Source: Acetobacteraceae bacterium
GTDB lineage: Bacteria; Pseudomonadota; Alphaproteobacteria; Acetobacterales; Acetobacteraceae
DNA length: 19,819 bases
Assembly: GCA_030039695.1 (NCBI GenBank)
Contig: JASHVB010000803.1
Span: forward strand, 1-19,819
Reading direction: 5' to 3'
The notes under the pieces: generated by a model
The model's input: the letters and a program-made list of their open reading frames with translations, nothing else
What the model was told of the DNA's origin: nothing
Databases searched by the model: none
Shown: positions 7,956 through 15,280 of the stretch, piece by piece
Layout: each line of letters begins with the position of its first letter
Numbering within the stretch: the stretch's first letter is position 1
Made by a program: the position numbers and the translations under genes

Positions 7956-8525
7956 GTCAGCGCCCAACAGCGCGACGGCGGCCGGAACGCCACTCCCGCT
8001 GGCGACCTTACCGGTCGGCCTAGGGAACAGCACGTAGGGGCTGGGTCGCAATGCCTCGCCAAGATGGACGATGAGATTTGTACCCCGGGGCTGCACCAGG
8101 AGGAGCCATCATATGGCGATCAGGCTGTCAGGTTGCCGTATATCACTAGAATGTCGGCTGTTGACGGTCGCCGCTGCCGTCTATGATGAGACTGGATCCA
8201 GCCGGAATGCGTACTGCCGTTAAACTAAGACGAGATATCGACGATGCGAAAGGGACATATTGCCCCCTGCCCTCCGTATCGAGCGGTCCGCTGCGGGGCG
8301 CTGTTCTCAAATAAGGAGCAGCACATCCGGCAATGTTCCCAACATCATCGGCAAGTTTCAGACTAACGGCGGTCGCAAGCCACTGATTCCTCTCAAGTGC
8401 GGTCTCAAAATCACGGGCAAACTGACGATGGTAGTGCCGCCTGAGCGATCACCGTCGATAGCGCAATACTGTCTCCTCAGCGTATGACCTGACAACGTCA
8501 CTCCACCCGCGGTCCCGTTTGTCGG
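7956..8525. other. intergenic region between phnE and the monooxygenase gene
   Basis: 570 bases without a recognisable gene. It lies between a + strand operon end and a - strand gene end, so neither operon needs a promoter here. A short + strand frame with a very good ribosome binding site starts at 8113. On the - strand, codons 8448 to 8146 are open for 100 residues without an ATG or GTG start; the encoded stretch HYHRQFARDFETALERNQ looks protein-like but matches no family I know. Base composition is less GC-rich than the flanking genes. No clear terminator hairpin was seen. Confidence 0.35.
8113..8223 (+). CDS. possible 36-residue ORF behind a strong Shine-Dalgarno
   Basis: An AGGAGGAG sequence ends seven bases before the ATG at 8113, one of the best ribosome binding sites in the window. 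The frame encodes only 36 residues, with a mildly hydrophobic middle (LLTVAAAVY) and three cysteines, before a TAA. It lies 157 bases after the second phnE and could be the 5' end of a gene whose body has been lost, a small protein of the transporter operon, or chance. I recognise no family. Confidence 0.25.
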   Translation: MAIRLSGCRISLECRLLTVAAAVYDETGSSRNAYCR

Positions 8526-10427
8526 CTACGCCGTCCGATTGCCGTTCGTTGGCAAGGTGCCTTCAAAGGCGTACGGATCGAGCGACTCCTGAGCCGCCTT
8601 GCGGCGTGCGTGCCAGGCTTCCGGGCCACCATAGTACGCGAGGCTTCCCGGTTCGGCCGTACCTTCGCCGTTATAGTAGGAGAGGCAGTCGCGGAAGGCG
8701 GCCGTACGGAGGTCGGCCTCACGGCAGTGCTCGGCGTATTCCAGCTCCGGCTCGAGCTTTACATCGACGATGCTGGCACCCTTTGCGTTGATGGTTCGAA
8801 GCATCCAGATAACATAATCTGTGTGACCGTCGATGACACGAGTGAAATTGAACTGTCCACCGCCACCCTGCGGCCCGGAAAGGATGAATAGGTTGGGGAA
8901 GCCGTGGCTGTGCATACCGAGAAAGGTTTTCACGCCGCGTTTCTCCCACTTCTCTCGCAGCGTCTCGCCGTTACGCCCCTTGATCATGTTGAAGCTGCCG
9001 GTACCCATCCACTGGAACCCGGTCGCGTAGATCAGCACATCGAGCGGGTATTCGATCCCATCATGCATCACACCACGCGCGTTGATCTTGCTGACGCCGA
9101 GCGGTGCGGTATCGACGAGATGGACGTGAGGCAGATTAAAGGTCGGCAGATACTCGTCGTGGAAGGTGGGACGCTTGCAGCCGTAAGGATAGTATGGCTT
9201 GAGCGCAGCAGCGGTTTTCGGGTCCTTTACGATTCTGTCCACGCGGGCGCGAATCTGCTCCATGATGCGGAAATTGGTATTCAGCTGCTTTTCCAGGAGC
9301 TCCTCCGGAGTTAGTTCGCGCTCGAATTTCTTGCGGACTTTGAAGTCAGCGACCTTCCCCGAAAGGAAGTCGTCGTTCGCTTGAAGCGCGCTGCGCCCGG
9401 ATGAAATCATGGCGTAGCGCTCGCGGCGTGCCTTTGCCCATCCCGGCTCCTTCGACCAGGCTTCGATCTCCTCCTGTGTCGTCTCGCGCTGATCGCGCAC
9501 GTCGATGGTGGAAGGTGTGCGCTGGAAGACATACAGCTCCTCTGCCACCTTGGCGATCTCGGGGATCGCCTGTACGGCCGTTGCGCCAGTGCCAATAATC
9601 CCGACGCGTTTGCCAGTCAGGTCGATATGATAATTCCACCTCGAAGTGTGGAACGACACGCCTGCGAATGTCTCCATTCCATCGATGCGAGCGAGCTTCG
9701 GCGTCGTCAGGATACCGTTCGCCAGGACGACAAAACGGGCGCCTATCCTGTCGCCGCGGTCCGTATGCACAGTCCAGCGGTGGGAGGACTCGTCCCACAC
9801 TGTCTCCTTCACGGTCGTATGGAAAAGACAACGCTCATAGAAGCCCGAACGCACCGCCATCATCTGGCAATATTCGAGAATCTCGAACCCCGAAGCGAAC
9901 TTCATCGTGGGGAAGTACCCCATCTCCTCCAGCAGGGGCAGGTAGCTGTAGGATTCAACGTCGCACGCAATGCCGGGGTAGCGGTTCCAGTACCACGTAC
10001 CGCCCACGTCGCCGCCCTTCTCACAGAAGCGGACGTCGACGAACCCCGCCTGCTTCAGCTTAAACCAAAGGATCAGCGCGGCGAATCCGGCGCCGATCAC
10101 CATGATCTCGCACTCATCGGCGAGCGCTTCTCGCTCTACCGGCGTCGTCGAATACACGTCATCAAGATATTTCGAGAACTCGCCTTCCATGGCGATGTAG
10201 TCCGCCGCACCGCGCCGGGCCTCCTTGAATGCGCGGTACTTGGCCTGTTCCTCCGCGTTAAACACCGCGCCCAGCGGAGGGGGCGGCATCGCCGTCAGCG
10301 ATCCGTCCCCGACCGTTGAATACCCCTTTCCCGCGATCCTTGCGGTCGCCTTGGCGGCGCGCGTGTTGAACAACTTGATCCCAGTCGCTCCGTCGACCCG
10401 GATCGGCATGATCTCACTCATTGTCAC
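8526..10427 (-). CDS. flavin-containing monooxygenase, Baeyer-Villiger type
   Basis: FAD- and NADPH-dependent monooxygenase of 633 residues, expected to insert one oxygen atom from O2 into a ketone or oxidise a related substrate in the cytoplasm. The FAD Rossmann motif is IGAGFAAL at residues 111-118, with the last glycine of GxGxxG replaced by alanine. GGTWYWNRYPG at 142-152 is the strong family marker. The Baeyer-Villiger fingerprint is at about 254-265 (FAGVSFHTSRWN), with asparagine where proline or aspartate is usual. The NADPH Rossmann motif is GIIGTGATAVQ at 276-286. About 105 residues precede the first Rossmann fold, a longer N-terminus than in typical 540-residue members. The start at 10427 has only a weak GAGG; the ATG two codons later is possible. 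No partner genes flank it. The substrate is unknown. Confidence 0.88.
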   Translation of the reverse strand: MTMSEIMPIRVDGATGIKLFNTRAAKATARIAGKGYSTVGDGSLTAMPPPPLGAVFNAEEQAKYRAFKEARRGAADYIAMEGEFSKYLDDVYSTTPVEREALADECEIMVIGAGFAALILWFKLKQAGFVDVRFCEKGGDVGGTWYWNRYPGIACDVESYSYLPLLEEMGYFPTMKFASGFEILEYCQMMAVRSGFYERCLFHTTVKETVWDESSHRWTVHTDRGDRIGARFVVLANGILTTPKLARIDGMETFAGVSFHTSRWNYHIDLTGKRVGIIGTGATAVQAIPEIAKVAEELYVFQRTPSTIDVRDQRETTQEEIEAWSKEPGWAKARRERYAMISSGRSALQANDDFLSGKVADFKVRKKFERELTPEELLEKQLNTNFRIMEQIRARVDRIVKDPKTAAALKPYYPYGCKRPTFHDEYLPTFNLPHVHLVDTAPLGVSKINARGVMHDGIEYPLDVLIYATGFQWMGTGSFNMIKGRNGETLREKWEKRGVKTFLGMHSHGFPNLFILSGPQGGGGQFNFTRVIDGHTDYVIWMLRTINAKGASIVDVKLEPELEYAEHCREADLRTAAFRDCLSYYNGEGTAEPGSLAYYGGPEAWHARRKAAQESLDPYAFEGTLPTNGNRTA

Positions 10428-10475
10428 GGCCTCATATAGCTAACGGAAGGTCCATCGGCGCAGGCGCTACTTCAG

Positions 10476-10500
10476 GGTAGTATACCAGACCAATTGGTAT
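10476..10500. promoter_or_regulatory. palindromic operator-like site upstream of the monooxygenase
   Basis: The sequence ATACCAGACCAATTGGTAT (10482-10500) has half-sites ATACCA and TGGTAT separated by seven bases. It contains the perfect ten-base palindrome ACCAATTGGT. Immediately to the left, GGTAGTATACC (10476-10486) forms a second, overlapping inverted repeat. The site lies about 50-75 bases upstream of the monooxygenase start codon on the - strand, where a repressor or activator would act. TGGTAT/ATACCA half-sites resemble operators of GntR- and TetR-type regulators, but no such regulator is encoded in the window. Confidence 0.5.
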
Positions 10501-10629
10501 CACGATAGAGCCCGCCCCCCGCCGACGACACGGGGATCTCGGGTTGGGCGGGCATCCCATTTGCCCCGGGGCATTCGCGACCCGGGCGTCGCGGACATCA
10601 GAGTTGTCGCTGCGTAAGTGCCGCGCGTG

Positions 10630-10893
10630 ATGAGCACCACGCACGATGAATTGGAGAATTTACCGACCGATTCTGACGCATTGCGTGTCCTGGTGCGGTC
10701 GATAAAGTCCGAGCGCGACGCGCTGGCGACGGAACGTGACGAGCTGTTGCCGACGGTCGAACGGCGGCAGCACGTGATTCGGATATTCAATCGCCTGCGG
10801 TTCGGACAAAAGTCCGAACGCTTGCCGGAGGGTCACCGGCAACTGGGATTTGAAGATCCGAAATGGGCGATCTTCCAGGGGCCCTCCTTGTAG
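10630..10893 (+). mobile_element. IS66-family transposase (TnpC), N-terminal fragment
   Basis: The frame beginning MSTTHDELENLPTDSDALRV and continuing with IKSERDALATERDELL and LRFGQKSERLPEGHRQLGFED matches the leucine-zipper-like N-terminus of IS66-family transposases. A full-length protein is about 500 residues; here only some 75 residues remain before the frame ends at a TAG (10891-10893), and no catalytic DDE domain follows. No TnpA or TnpB gene and no terminal inverted repeats were recognised around it. The break coincides with the start of a glycogen phosphorylase remnant on the opposite strand, so an IS66 copy probably inserted or recombined there and then decayed. It is not functional. 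Confidence 0.8.
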
Positions 10894-11018
10894 ACGCAAT
10901 CCCGGACGGTGAGTGCCAACGCTGTATAAATGTCGTTGGCTGTTGCAGCCATCGGTACCCGACCGAGGCCGCACACGAGATTGTCGACCAACGATTGCCT
11001 GAGATCGGCAACATTCAT
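10893..11018 (-). pseudogene. glgP: N-terminal fragment of a glycogen/alpha-glucan phosphorylase gene
   Basis: On the - strand, an ATG at 11018 opens a frame reading MNVADLRQSLVDNLVCGLGR and then ATANDIYTALALTVRDCV. The spacing and the A-[TS]-x-N-D-x-Y-x-A-L-A-x-T-V-R-D pattern are those of the conserved N-terminus of bacterial glycogen phosphorylases, which release glucose-1-phosphate from glycogen. Similarity stops abruptly at about 10893, where the sequence becomes the antisense of the IS66 fragment. The remaining 800 or so residues of the enzyme, including the pyridoxal-phosphate lysine, are absent. It is divergent from the phosphofructokinase gene at 11336, so the two may once have formed a divergently arranged carbohydrate-metabolism locus. 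Confidence 0.65.
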
Positions 11019-11036
11019 GCCCGTTCGGACACCCAC

Positions 11037-11335
11037 CCCGGGCGAGAGTTCGCACGATCGGAGGTGGAGGGATTACGTTGGTCGCGCCATGGTCATCTTT
11101 GTCGAGAGTCCTATGCGCTTTCCGCTGGTTATAATCGTTTTCTCTCAAGCCGGTGAACGTCTGCCGCGAGCTTCATCGAACAGTAACACGGAGGTCTACT
11201 TCCTCAGTCCGGAGGTCTATTTCATCAGTCCCAGAGCCGCTGGCGGAATTCACGGATTCGTGACACGTTGCGCGGGCCCCCGAGGCTTATAGCCTGATTC
11301 TTGGGATTGCCCGGGGAACGATTGAGGATTCATCC
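11037..11335. other. upstream region of the phosphofructokinase gene
   Basis: About 300 bases between the glycogen phosphorylase remnant and the phosphofructokinase start. A TATAAT hexamer occurs at 11130-11135 on the + strand, a perfect -10 box, but no good -35 box lies 16-18 bases ahead of it. An imperfect 21-base tandem repeat follows at 11190-11231. This stretch must carry the promoter for the downstream kinase gene. No other gene was recognised. Confidence 0.35.
11190..11231. repeat. two tandem copies of an imperfect 21-base repeat
   Basis: Two adjacent 21-base units (11190-11210 and 11211-11231) both begin GGAGGTCTA and end TCAGTCC. They differ at two positions. They lie about 105 bases upstream of the phosphofructokinase start. 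They might be paired regulator-binding half-sites or a small slippage duplication. Confidence 0.7.
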
Positions 11336-12598
11336 ATGAACATCCCTGTCCTCGGTAGTGCGCGCTTTCCGTCGCCTTTAAAGCGGTGGGTGAATGAATC
11401 AGAGCGTGTACCCACGACGATCCTTTGTACCGCCAATGCGCAGTCGGACGCTGGCACGCTCTTTGAGTTGGCGGGCGCACGCAAAAATCTGTTCTTCTAT
11501 CCACCCGAAACTCGCGCAGCGATTGTTACCTGCGGGGGCCTATGTCCCGGACTCAACGATGTGATCCGGTCGCTGTTTTTTGAAATGCATCACGCCTACG
11601 GCGTCAACGAGGTGCTTGGCTTCCGTTGGGGCTTTCAAGGGCTGGATCCGGACCTGGGCGAAGAACCTCTCACTCTCACACACGAGGTGGTGGATCGAAT
11701 TCATCTGCAAGCCGGCACAATTCTGGGCACGTCGCGCGGTCCGGTAGACAAGGCACGCGCTGTGGAGAATCTTATCCGCCGTCGCATCAACATTCTCTTC
11801 GCCATCGGCGGCGATGGCACGCAGCGTGGAGCCCGGGAATTCTTTGAGGAAGCCCAAAAGCGGGGTCACGCGCTCTCGGTGGTTGGAATCCCAAAGACCA
11901 TCGATAACGATATTCCTTTTGTCGCCCGCTCATTCGGCTTCCTCACCGCGGTTCAGGAGGCCACGAGGGTGTTGCAGCGCGCGCATACTGAGGCGCGCAG
12001 CGTGCAGAACGGGATCGCGTTAGTGAAACTCATGGGACGGCACGCTGGATTTCTGACGGCCGAGGCCACCGTGGCAAGCCAGGAGGTGAACTTTACACTC
12101 ATCCCCGAGGTGCCGTTCAGGTTGGACGGGGACCGCGGATTTCTGACCGCATTGGAACAGAGAGTTGTGAAACGTGGGCACGCGGTCATTGCCGTCGCCG
12201 AAGGCTCGGGACAGGAGCTGCTAGGAAACACTGGAAACGAGCGCGACGCTTCGGGAAACGTTCGACTGAGCGATATTGGTCTCTTTTTACGCGAAAAGAT
12301 CGAAGGTTGGTTTAATACGCGTCGCATTCCCTCTGTGCTGCGCTACTTCGATCCAGGCTACATCATCCGTAGCAGCCCAGACAATGCTGAAGATGCTGTC
12401 CTTTGCGACGCGTTCGCGAGGCATGCCGCTCATGCTGCTATGGCCGGCAAAACCAGCGTGGTGATTGGTTTTTTACACGACCGCTTCATTCACGTCCCGA
12501 TGGAACTCCTAGCAAGTCAACAGAAACGACTCGATCCTGACAGTTCAACCTGGAGCGCCGTGCTCTCAGCTACCCGTCAACCGCATCGCTTTGACTGA
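11336..12598 (+). CDS. ATP-dependent 6-phosphofructokinase, PKTIDND group
   Basis: Cytoplasmic glycolytic kinase of 420 residues that phosphorylates fructose-6-phosphate to fructose-1,6-bisphosphate. GGLCPGLND at residues 67-75 is the N-terminal nucleotide-binding turn, GGDGT at 158-162 the phosphoryl-donor loop, PKTIDND at 186-192 the catalytic motif with the base aspartate, and MGRHAG at 233-238 the substrate loop. PKTIDND rather than PGTIDND places it with the plant-type/PPi-related branch instead of the classic E. coli PfkA branch. GGDGT, rather than the GGDD of pyrophosphate enzymes, argues that ATP is the donor. The N-terminal extension of about 60 residues is typical of that branch. 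A GAGGA lies just upstream of the ATG. The adjacent glycogen phosphorylase remnant hints at a former sugar-catabolic cluster. Confidence 0.9.
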   Translation: MNIPVLGSARFPSPLKRWVNESERVPTTILCTANAQSDAGTLFELAGARKNLFFYPPETRAAIVTCGGLCPGLNDVIRSLFFEMHHAYGVNEVLGFRWGFQGLDPDLGEEPLTLTHEVVDRIHLQAGTILGTSRGPVDKARAVENLIRRRINILFAIGGDGTQRGAREFFEEAQKRGHALSVVGIPKTIDNDIPFVARSFGFLTAVQEATRVLQRAHTEARSVQNGIALVKLMGRHAGFLTAEATVASQEVNFTLIPEVPFRLDGDRGFLTALEQRVVKRGHAVIAVAEGSGQELLGNTGNERDASGNVRLSDIGLFLREKIEGWFNTRRIPSVLRYFDPGYIIRSSPDNAEDAVLCDAFARHAAHAAMAGKTSVVIGFLHDRFIHVPMELLASQQKRLDPDSSTWSAVLSATRQPHRFD

Positions 12599-12972
12599 GT
12601 GCAAAGACGATCGTTTTGAAACGTGGTCTTTGTTCCTCAAGCCAGTGCAGACTTCCGATTTGCTAGCTACACGAGCCACTTTGCCCCGAGGTTGGTCTCG
12701 AGCTCGCGGGTGAAGTCATAAATTCTCCCAACGGCCCGCGAATCTTGCGCCTCTCCTAGCGCGCTTGTAGACCCCGGCAGCCGGACCGCTCATCGCGCAA
12801 CAACTGGGCCTGTGCGAAAAGTGGGCGACGTCTGATGGTAACGTCTTAGGTGATTTGCGAAGAAGAGACGCTAGCAGCCGCGCTGCTTGGCGTTCGATCG
12901 TTTTCCTCTCCTAGCCGCGCTTCGGGTCCTGCACTAAACTTTCCGCGCTTGGCGATCGGGCGGGAGGAAGCC
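12599..12972. other. intergenic region between phosphofructokinase and CorA genes
   Basis: 374 bases starting with the terminator-like hairpin. On the - strand, 12789 to 12667 is open for 40 residues after a TGA and ends in a plausible protein C-terminus (VGRIYDFTRELETNLGAKWL followed by a valine and the stop). No start codon is in frame, so it may be a gene tail remnant; I do not recognise the family. The last 60 bases should hold the promoter of the CorA-like gene, but no clear hexamers were seen. Confidence 0.35.
12602..12632 (+). terminator. hairpin just after the phosphofructokinase stop
   Basis: The arms CAAAGAC (12602-12608) and GTCTTTG (12626-12632) pair perfectly. Inside them, CGTTT and AAACG (12612-12616 and 12619-12623) pair again across a two-base loop. 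The resulting long, slightly bulged stem begins four bases after the stop codon. There is no clean U-tract behind it (TTCCTC), so it may stop transcription imperfectly or protect the mRNA 3' end. Confidence 0.5.
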
Positions 12973-13947
12973 ATGACAGCCATCCTTGTGGACGCGGCCG
13001 GCGTGTGGCCCGTTGCTAATCCGCAAGATATCCGCAGTCGGGTCGGTCAAGGCGCATTCCTTTGGCTCGACATAGTCGGGGTAGACCGGCCCGCCTGCAC
13101 GGCATGGCTCGCGGAGCTCGGCCTCGACGTAGCCGATGTCACATGGGCAATGCGGTTCGGACAAACGGGGCGGATGCACATTGGAGGTCAGAGGCTGAAG
13201 GTGGCGACCTGGATCGCCGACCCCGAAGGCGCGCTGATTGAGCTTCATCTGCTCGGCTGCGCGAACGGCCTCGCTACCGTGTGGCAGGGCGACCCGGCGA
13301 TCCTCGAGCGAATTCGCCGGCAATTCACCGAGCGTGGCCCTAGTTCTGAGAACAATTTCTATCTCGCGGCCGGAATCCTGCTGCAGCTCCTGCTCGCAAT
13401 GCTCGACGATGCCCTGCAGCAGCTCGACCGGAGAATCGACGACCTCCGGCTCAGCCTCGACAGGCAGTCGTTCTCGGCCGACTTCTCTTCGATCACCCGC
13501 CGGCTTCAAGGATTGCAAACGTTTGCCGCGAGCTTCAGCCGTTATAGCAGCGCAGTTCGATCCGCAACCGTCGGGGTGGAAAATGTGCCAGGCATCAGCG
13601 ACCGCGGCGCGCAGGAATTGAACGACTATGTCGAGCAGGTAGAGGACTTCGAGGAGCAGCTCTACGAACGCAGGCGGTGGATGTCGGACATAACGCACGA
13701 TTTCGCCACAGCGATCGCACAGCGGCAGAGCGAACAGATCGGCCGACTAACCCTCGTATCGTTGATCTTTCTTCCGGTGACCGCGCTGACCGGGTTCTTC
13801 GGGATGAATTTCGATTGGATGAACAGAGTGATTGCGAGCCGTGGGGCGTTTTTTCTCCTGGGGGTGCTCGTGCCCGCGCTCAGCGTCATGCTGACCATCG
13901 CCTGGCTGTGGCGAAAGGGATTGATCCGCTTCGGCTTGGGACGGTGA
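12973..13947 (+). CDS. CorA-like magnesium/divalent cation (or zinc, ZntB-like) transporter
   Basis: Inner-membrane protein of 324 residues. The long cytoplasmic N-terminal domain (about 1-255) ends in an extended helix rich in charged residues (QVEDFEEQLYERRRWMSDI). It is followed by the membrane helix LTLVSLIFLPVTALTGFFG, the signature GMN at residues 277-279, and a second helix (FFLLGVLVPALSVMLTIAWLW) ending in a basic tail. This is the architecture of the pentameric CorA/ZntB superfamily, in which GMN forms the selectivity filter. FGMNFDWM is close to ZntB-type loops as well as CorA, so zinc transport is an alternative to magnesium. The start at 12973 follows GGGAGGAAG with good spacing; the open frame upstream to 12850 lacks homology and a ribosome site. 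Confidence 0.85.
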   Translation: MTAILVDAAGVWPVANPQDIRSRVGQGAFLWLDIVGVDRPACTAWLAELGLDVADVTWAMRFGQTGRMHIGGQRLKVATWIADPEGALIELHLLGCANGLATVWQGDPAILERIRRQFTERGPSSENNFYLAAGILLQLLLAMLDDALQQLDRRIDDLRLSLDRQSFSADFSSITRRLQGLQTFAASFSRYSSAVRSATVGVENVPGISDRGAQELNDYVEQVEDFEEQLYERRRWMSDITHDFATAIAQRQSEQIGRLTLVSLIFLPVTALTGFFGMNFDWMNRVIASRGAFFLLGVLVPALSVMLTIAWLWRKGLIRFGLGR

Positions 13948-14695
13948 GCCGATCGTGTTCGCAAGCGCTGCTTCGCCCCTTAAGGGCCGCGCGGCGCCAA
14001 TTGGTTTCATCCTCCGGGAAGTCGGCAAGATCGGATCTGGACATCGACTGTCACGCTGCTGCCAGGAACGAGAAAGGGTGCGGTGTTGGTGGGCCGCCGT
14101 GCGGGGCTTGCTGCCTGGGCGATCGCCCGGCGCGATCGGCACAATCGGCGGGGTTCTCCGACACTGCGGCGACCACGCGACCATATGAGAGGCGTTGAAA
14201 ATGGGACGGTTCCAAGAAATTGGCGAGGCACGATCCAGGAGCGATTGTCACCGTACCTTAACCGCGGTTTGACTGCGGACGGAATGTCAACGGCAAGCGC
14301 CGGATCAAACTTACCTGTCATCGCCACGATAGCGGACCTCGCTTTCGAGCAGGAGGCTCGAGTTGGCGGGCCATCGGATGGGCTCGTCGGTTAAAGAGGC
14401 CCACCCCACGCCGTCGTGGCTTCCGGCCAAATTTACTCCTCGAAGGCCTCGCGCATCCCGGCGAGACGAGCTTTAGTCATGATAATGAAGTAAATAAGAC
14501 GGCCGGGGCACCCCGGTAAAGTCACAGGCCCGGGAAACCCGCGTTGTCATCATGCCGCAATGCATGCTCACACATCATTTGATGGTGGTGGCGCCTAGAA
14601 AGTTTCGATGGAGCCTTGTCGACAGGAGGGACGCGGGACACATGCACGCTGACCGAATCATCTCCACTGCTCTTCCATTTTCGGAGGACCACGCC
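13948..14695. other. long non-coding or decayed region between CorA and DUF3597 genes
   Basis: Almost 750 bases without a gene I can support. Several short frames exist on both strands, but none has a ribosome binding site, consistent third-position GC or a recognisable motif. A + strand stretch around 14046-14130 encodes VTLLPGTRKGAVLVGRRAG, faintly like the start of sialidase/BNR-repeat proteins (GTRKG), and may be a worn gene fragment. A palindrome CCCTTAAGGG lies at 13977-13986. The promoter of the DUF3597 gene should be within the last 100 bases or so. Confidence 0.35.
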
Positions 14696-15181
14696 ATGAG
14701 CATATTCGGCTCCATAATGTCCAAGATCTTCGGCGCTGCGTCCTCGGCGGTCCCCTCGACAGGGGAGGCCCCAGTGGCCACCGAGGCCGCCGCGTCAGCA
14801 GCAGTGCCGGCGGCCGCCACAGCGGTGCCGGTGGCCACGCAGGCCACCGCCGCACCGGCGTCAGCAGCCGCAACGGCCGCCCCCCAGGCCGCAACAGCGG
14901 AGCCTGTGGCGGCACCCTCTATGCCTGTCGATGTCGTCGCCGTCCTGACCGAGATGGCCGCGGCAAAAGGGGGCGGCGGGAACTGGCAGACGTCCATCGT
15001 CGATTTGCTGAAGCTGCTTGATCTCGATTCCGGCCTCAACGCTCGTAAGGAGCTCGGAGCAGAGCTCGATGTGCATGCAGGCGAGGACGGATCGGTTCAG
15101 CAGAATATCGCCTTGCACAAGGCCGTCATGCAAAAGCTCGCTGACAATGGCGGCAAGGTACCGGAAAGCTTGAGGGCCTAA
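14696..15181 (+). CDS. DUF3597 domain-containing protein
   Basis: Protein of 161 residues in three parts. A short N-terminus MSIFGSIMSKIFG is the conserved start of DUF3597 proteins. An alanine/proline/valine/threonine-rich low-complexity linker follows at about residues 14-78. The C-terminal domain (about 79-161) contains VDVVAVLTEMAA, NWQTSIVDLLKLLDLDSGLNARKELGAELDV and a closing LHKAVMQKLADNGGKVPESL. The C-terminal part matches the DUF3597 family closely, and its helical fold resembles small LysM-associated or stress-linked proteins; no biochemical function is established that I know of. GGAGG sits nine bases before the chosen ATG; the open frame further upstream has no homology. It converges with the PDZ-like gene across a 99-base gap. 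Confidence 0.85.
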   Translation: MSIFGSIMSKIFGAASSAVPSTGEAPVATEAAASAAVPAAATAVPVATQATAAPASAAATAAPQAATAEPVAAPSMPVDVVAVLTEMAAAKGGGGNWQTSIVDLLKLLDLDSGLNARKELGAELDVHAGEDGSVQQNIALHKAVMQKLADNGGKVPESLRA

Positions 15182-15280
15182 GCGCCACCGGTCCGCCCGC
15201 CCCGAACGTTGCAGGCAGCACGTGAGCACCTCCTCCGCGCCGAGGCACGGGGCGATGAGATTCCGGATGTCGAGTCGCGA

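Noticed and set aside
7911..8096. 61-codon - strand frame at the end of phnE with protein-like composition
   Set aside because: It overlaps the phnE 3' end, has no ribosome binding site and no motif I recognise.
9627..10319. 230-codon + strand frame inside the monooxygenase gene
   Set aside because: Antisense shadow rich in His/Arg; the opposite strand encodes the recognised enzyme.
12934..13698. 254-codon - strand frame opposite the CorA-like gene
   Set aside because: No homology or ribosome binding site; the CorA frame has GMN and the two membrane helices.
13977..13986. Perfect palindrome CCCTTAAGGG after the CorA-like gene, considered as terminator
   Set aside because: It has no loop and no U-tract, so it cannot form a normal terminator hairpin; a ten-base palindrome can arise by chance.
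14046..14130. Weak GTRKG-like similarity to sialidase/BNR-repeat proteins
   Set aside because: One short motif in an otherwise unremarkable frame is too little to call a pseudogene; it is mentioned only in the gap entry.
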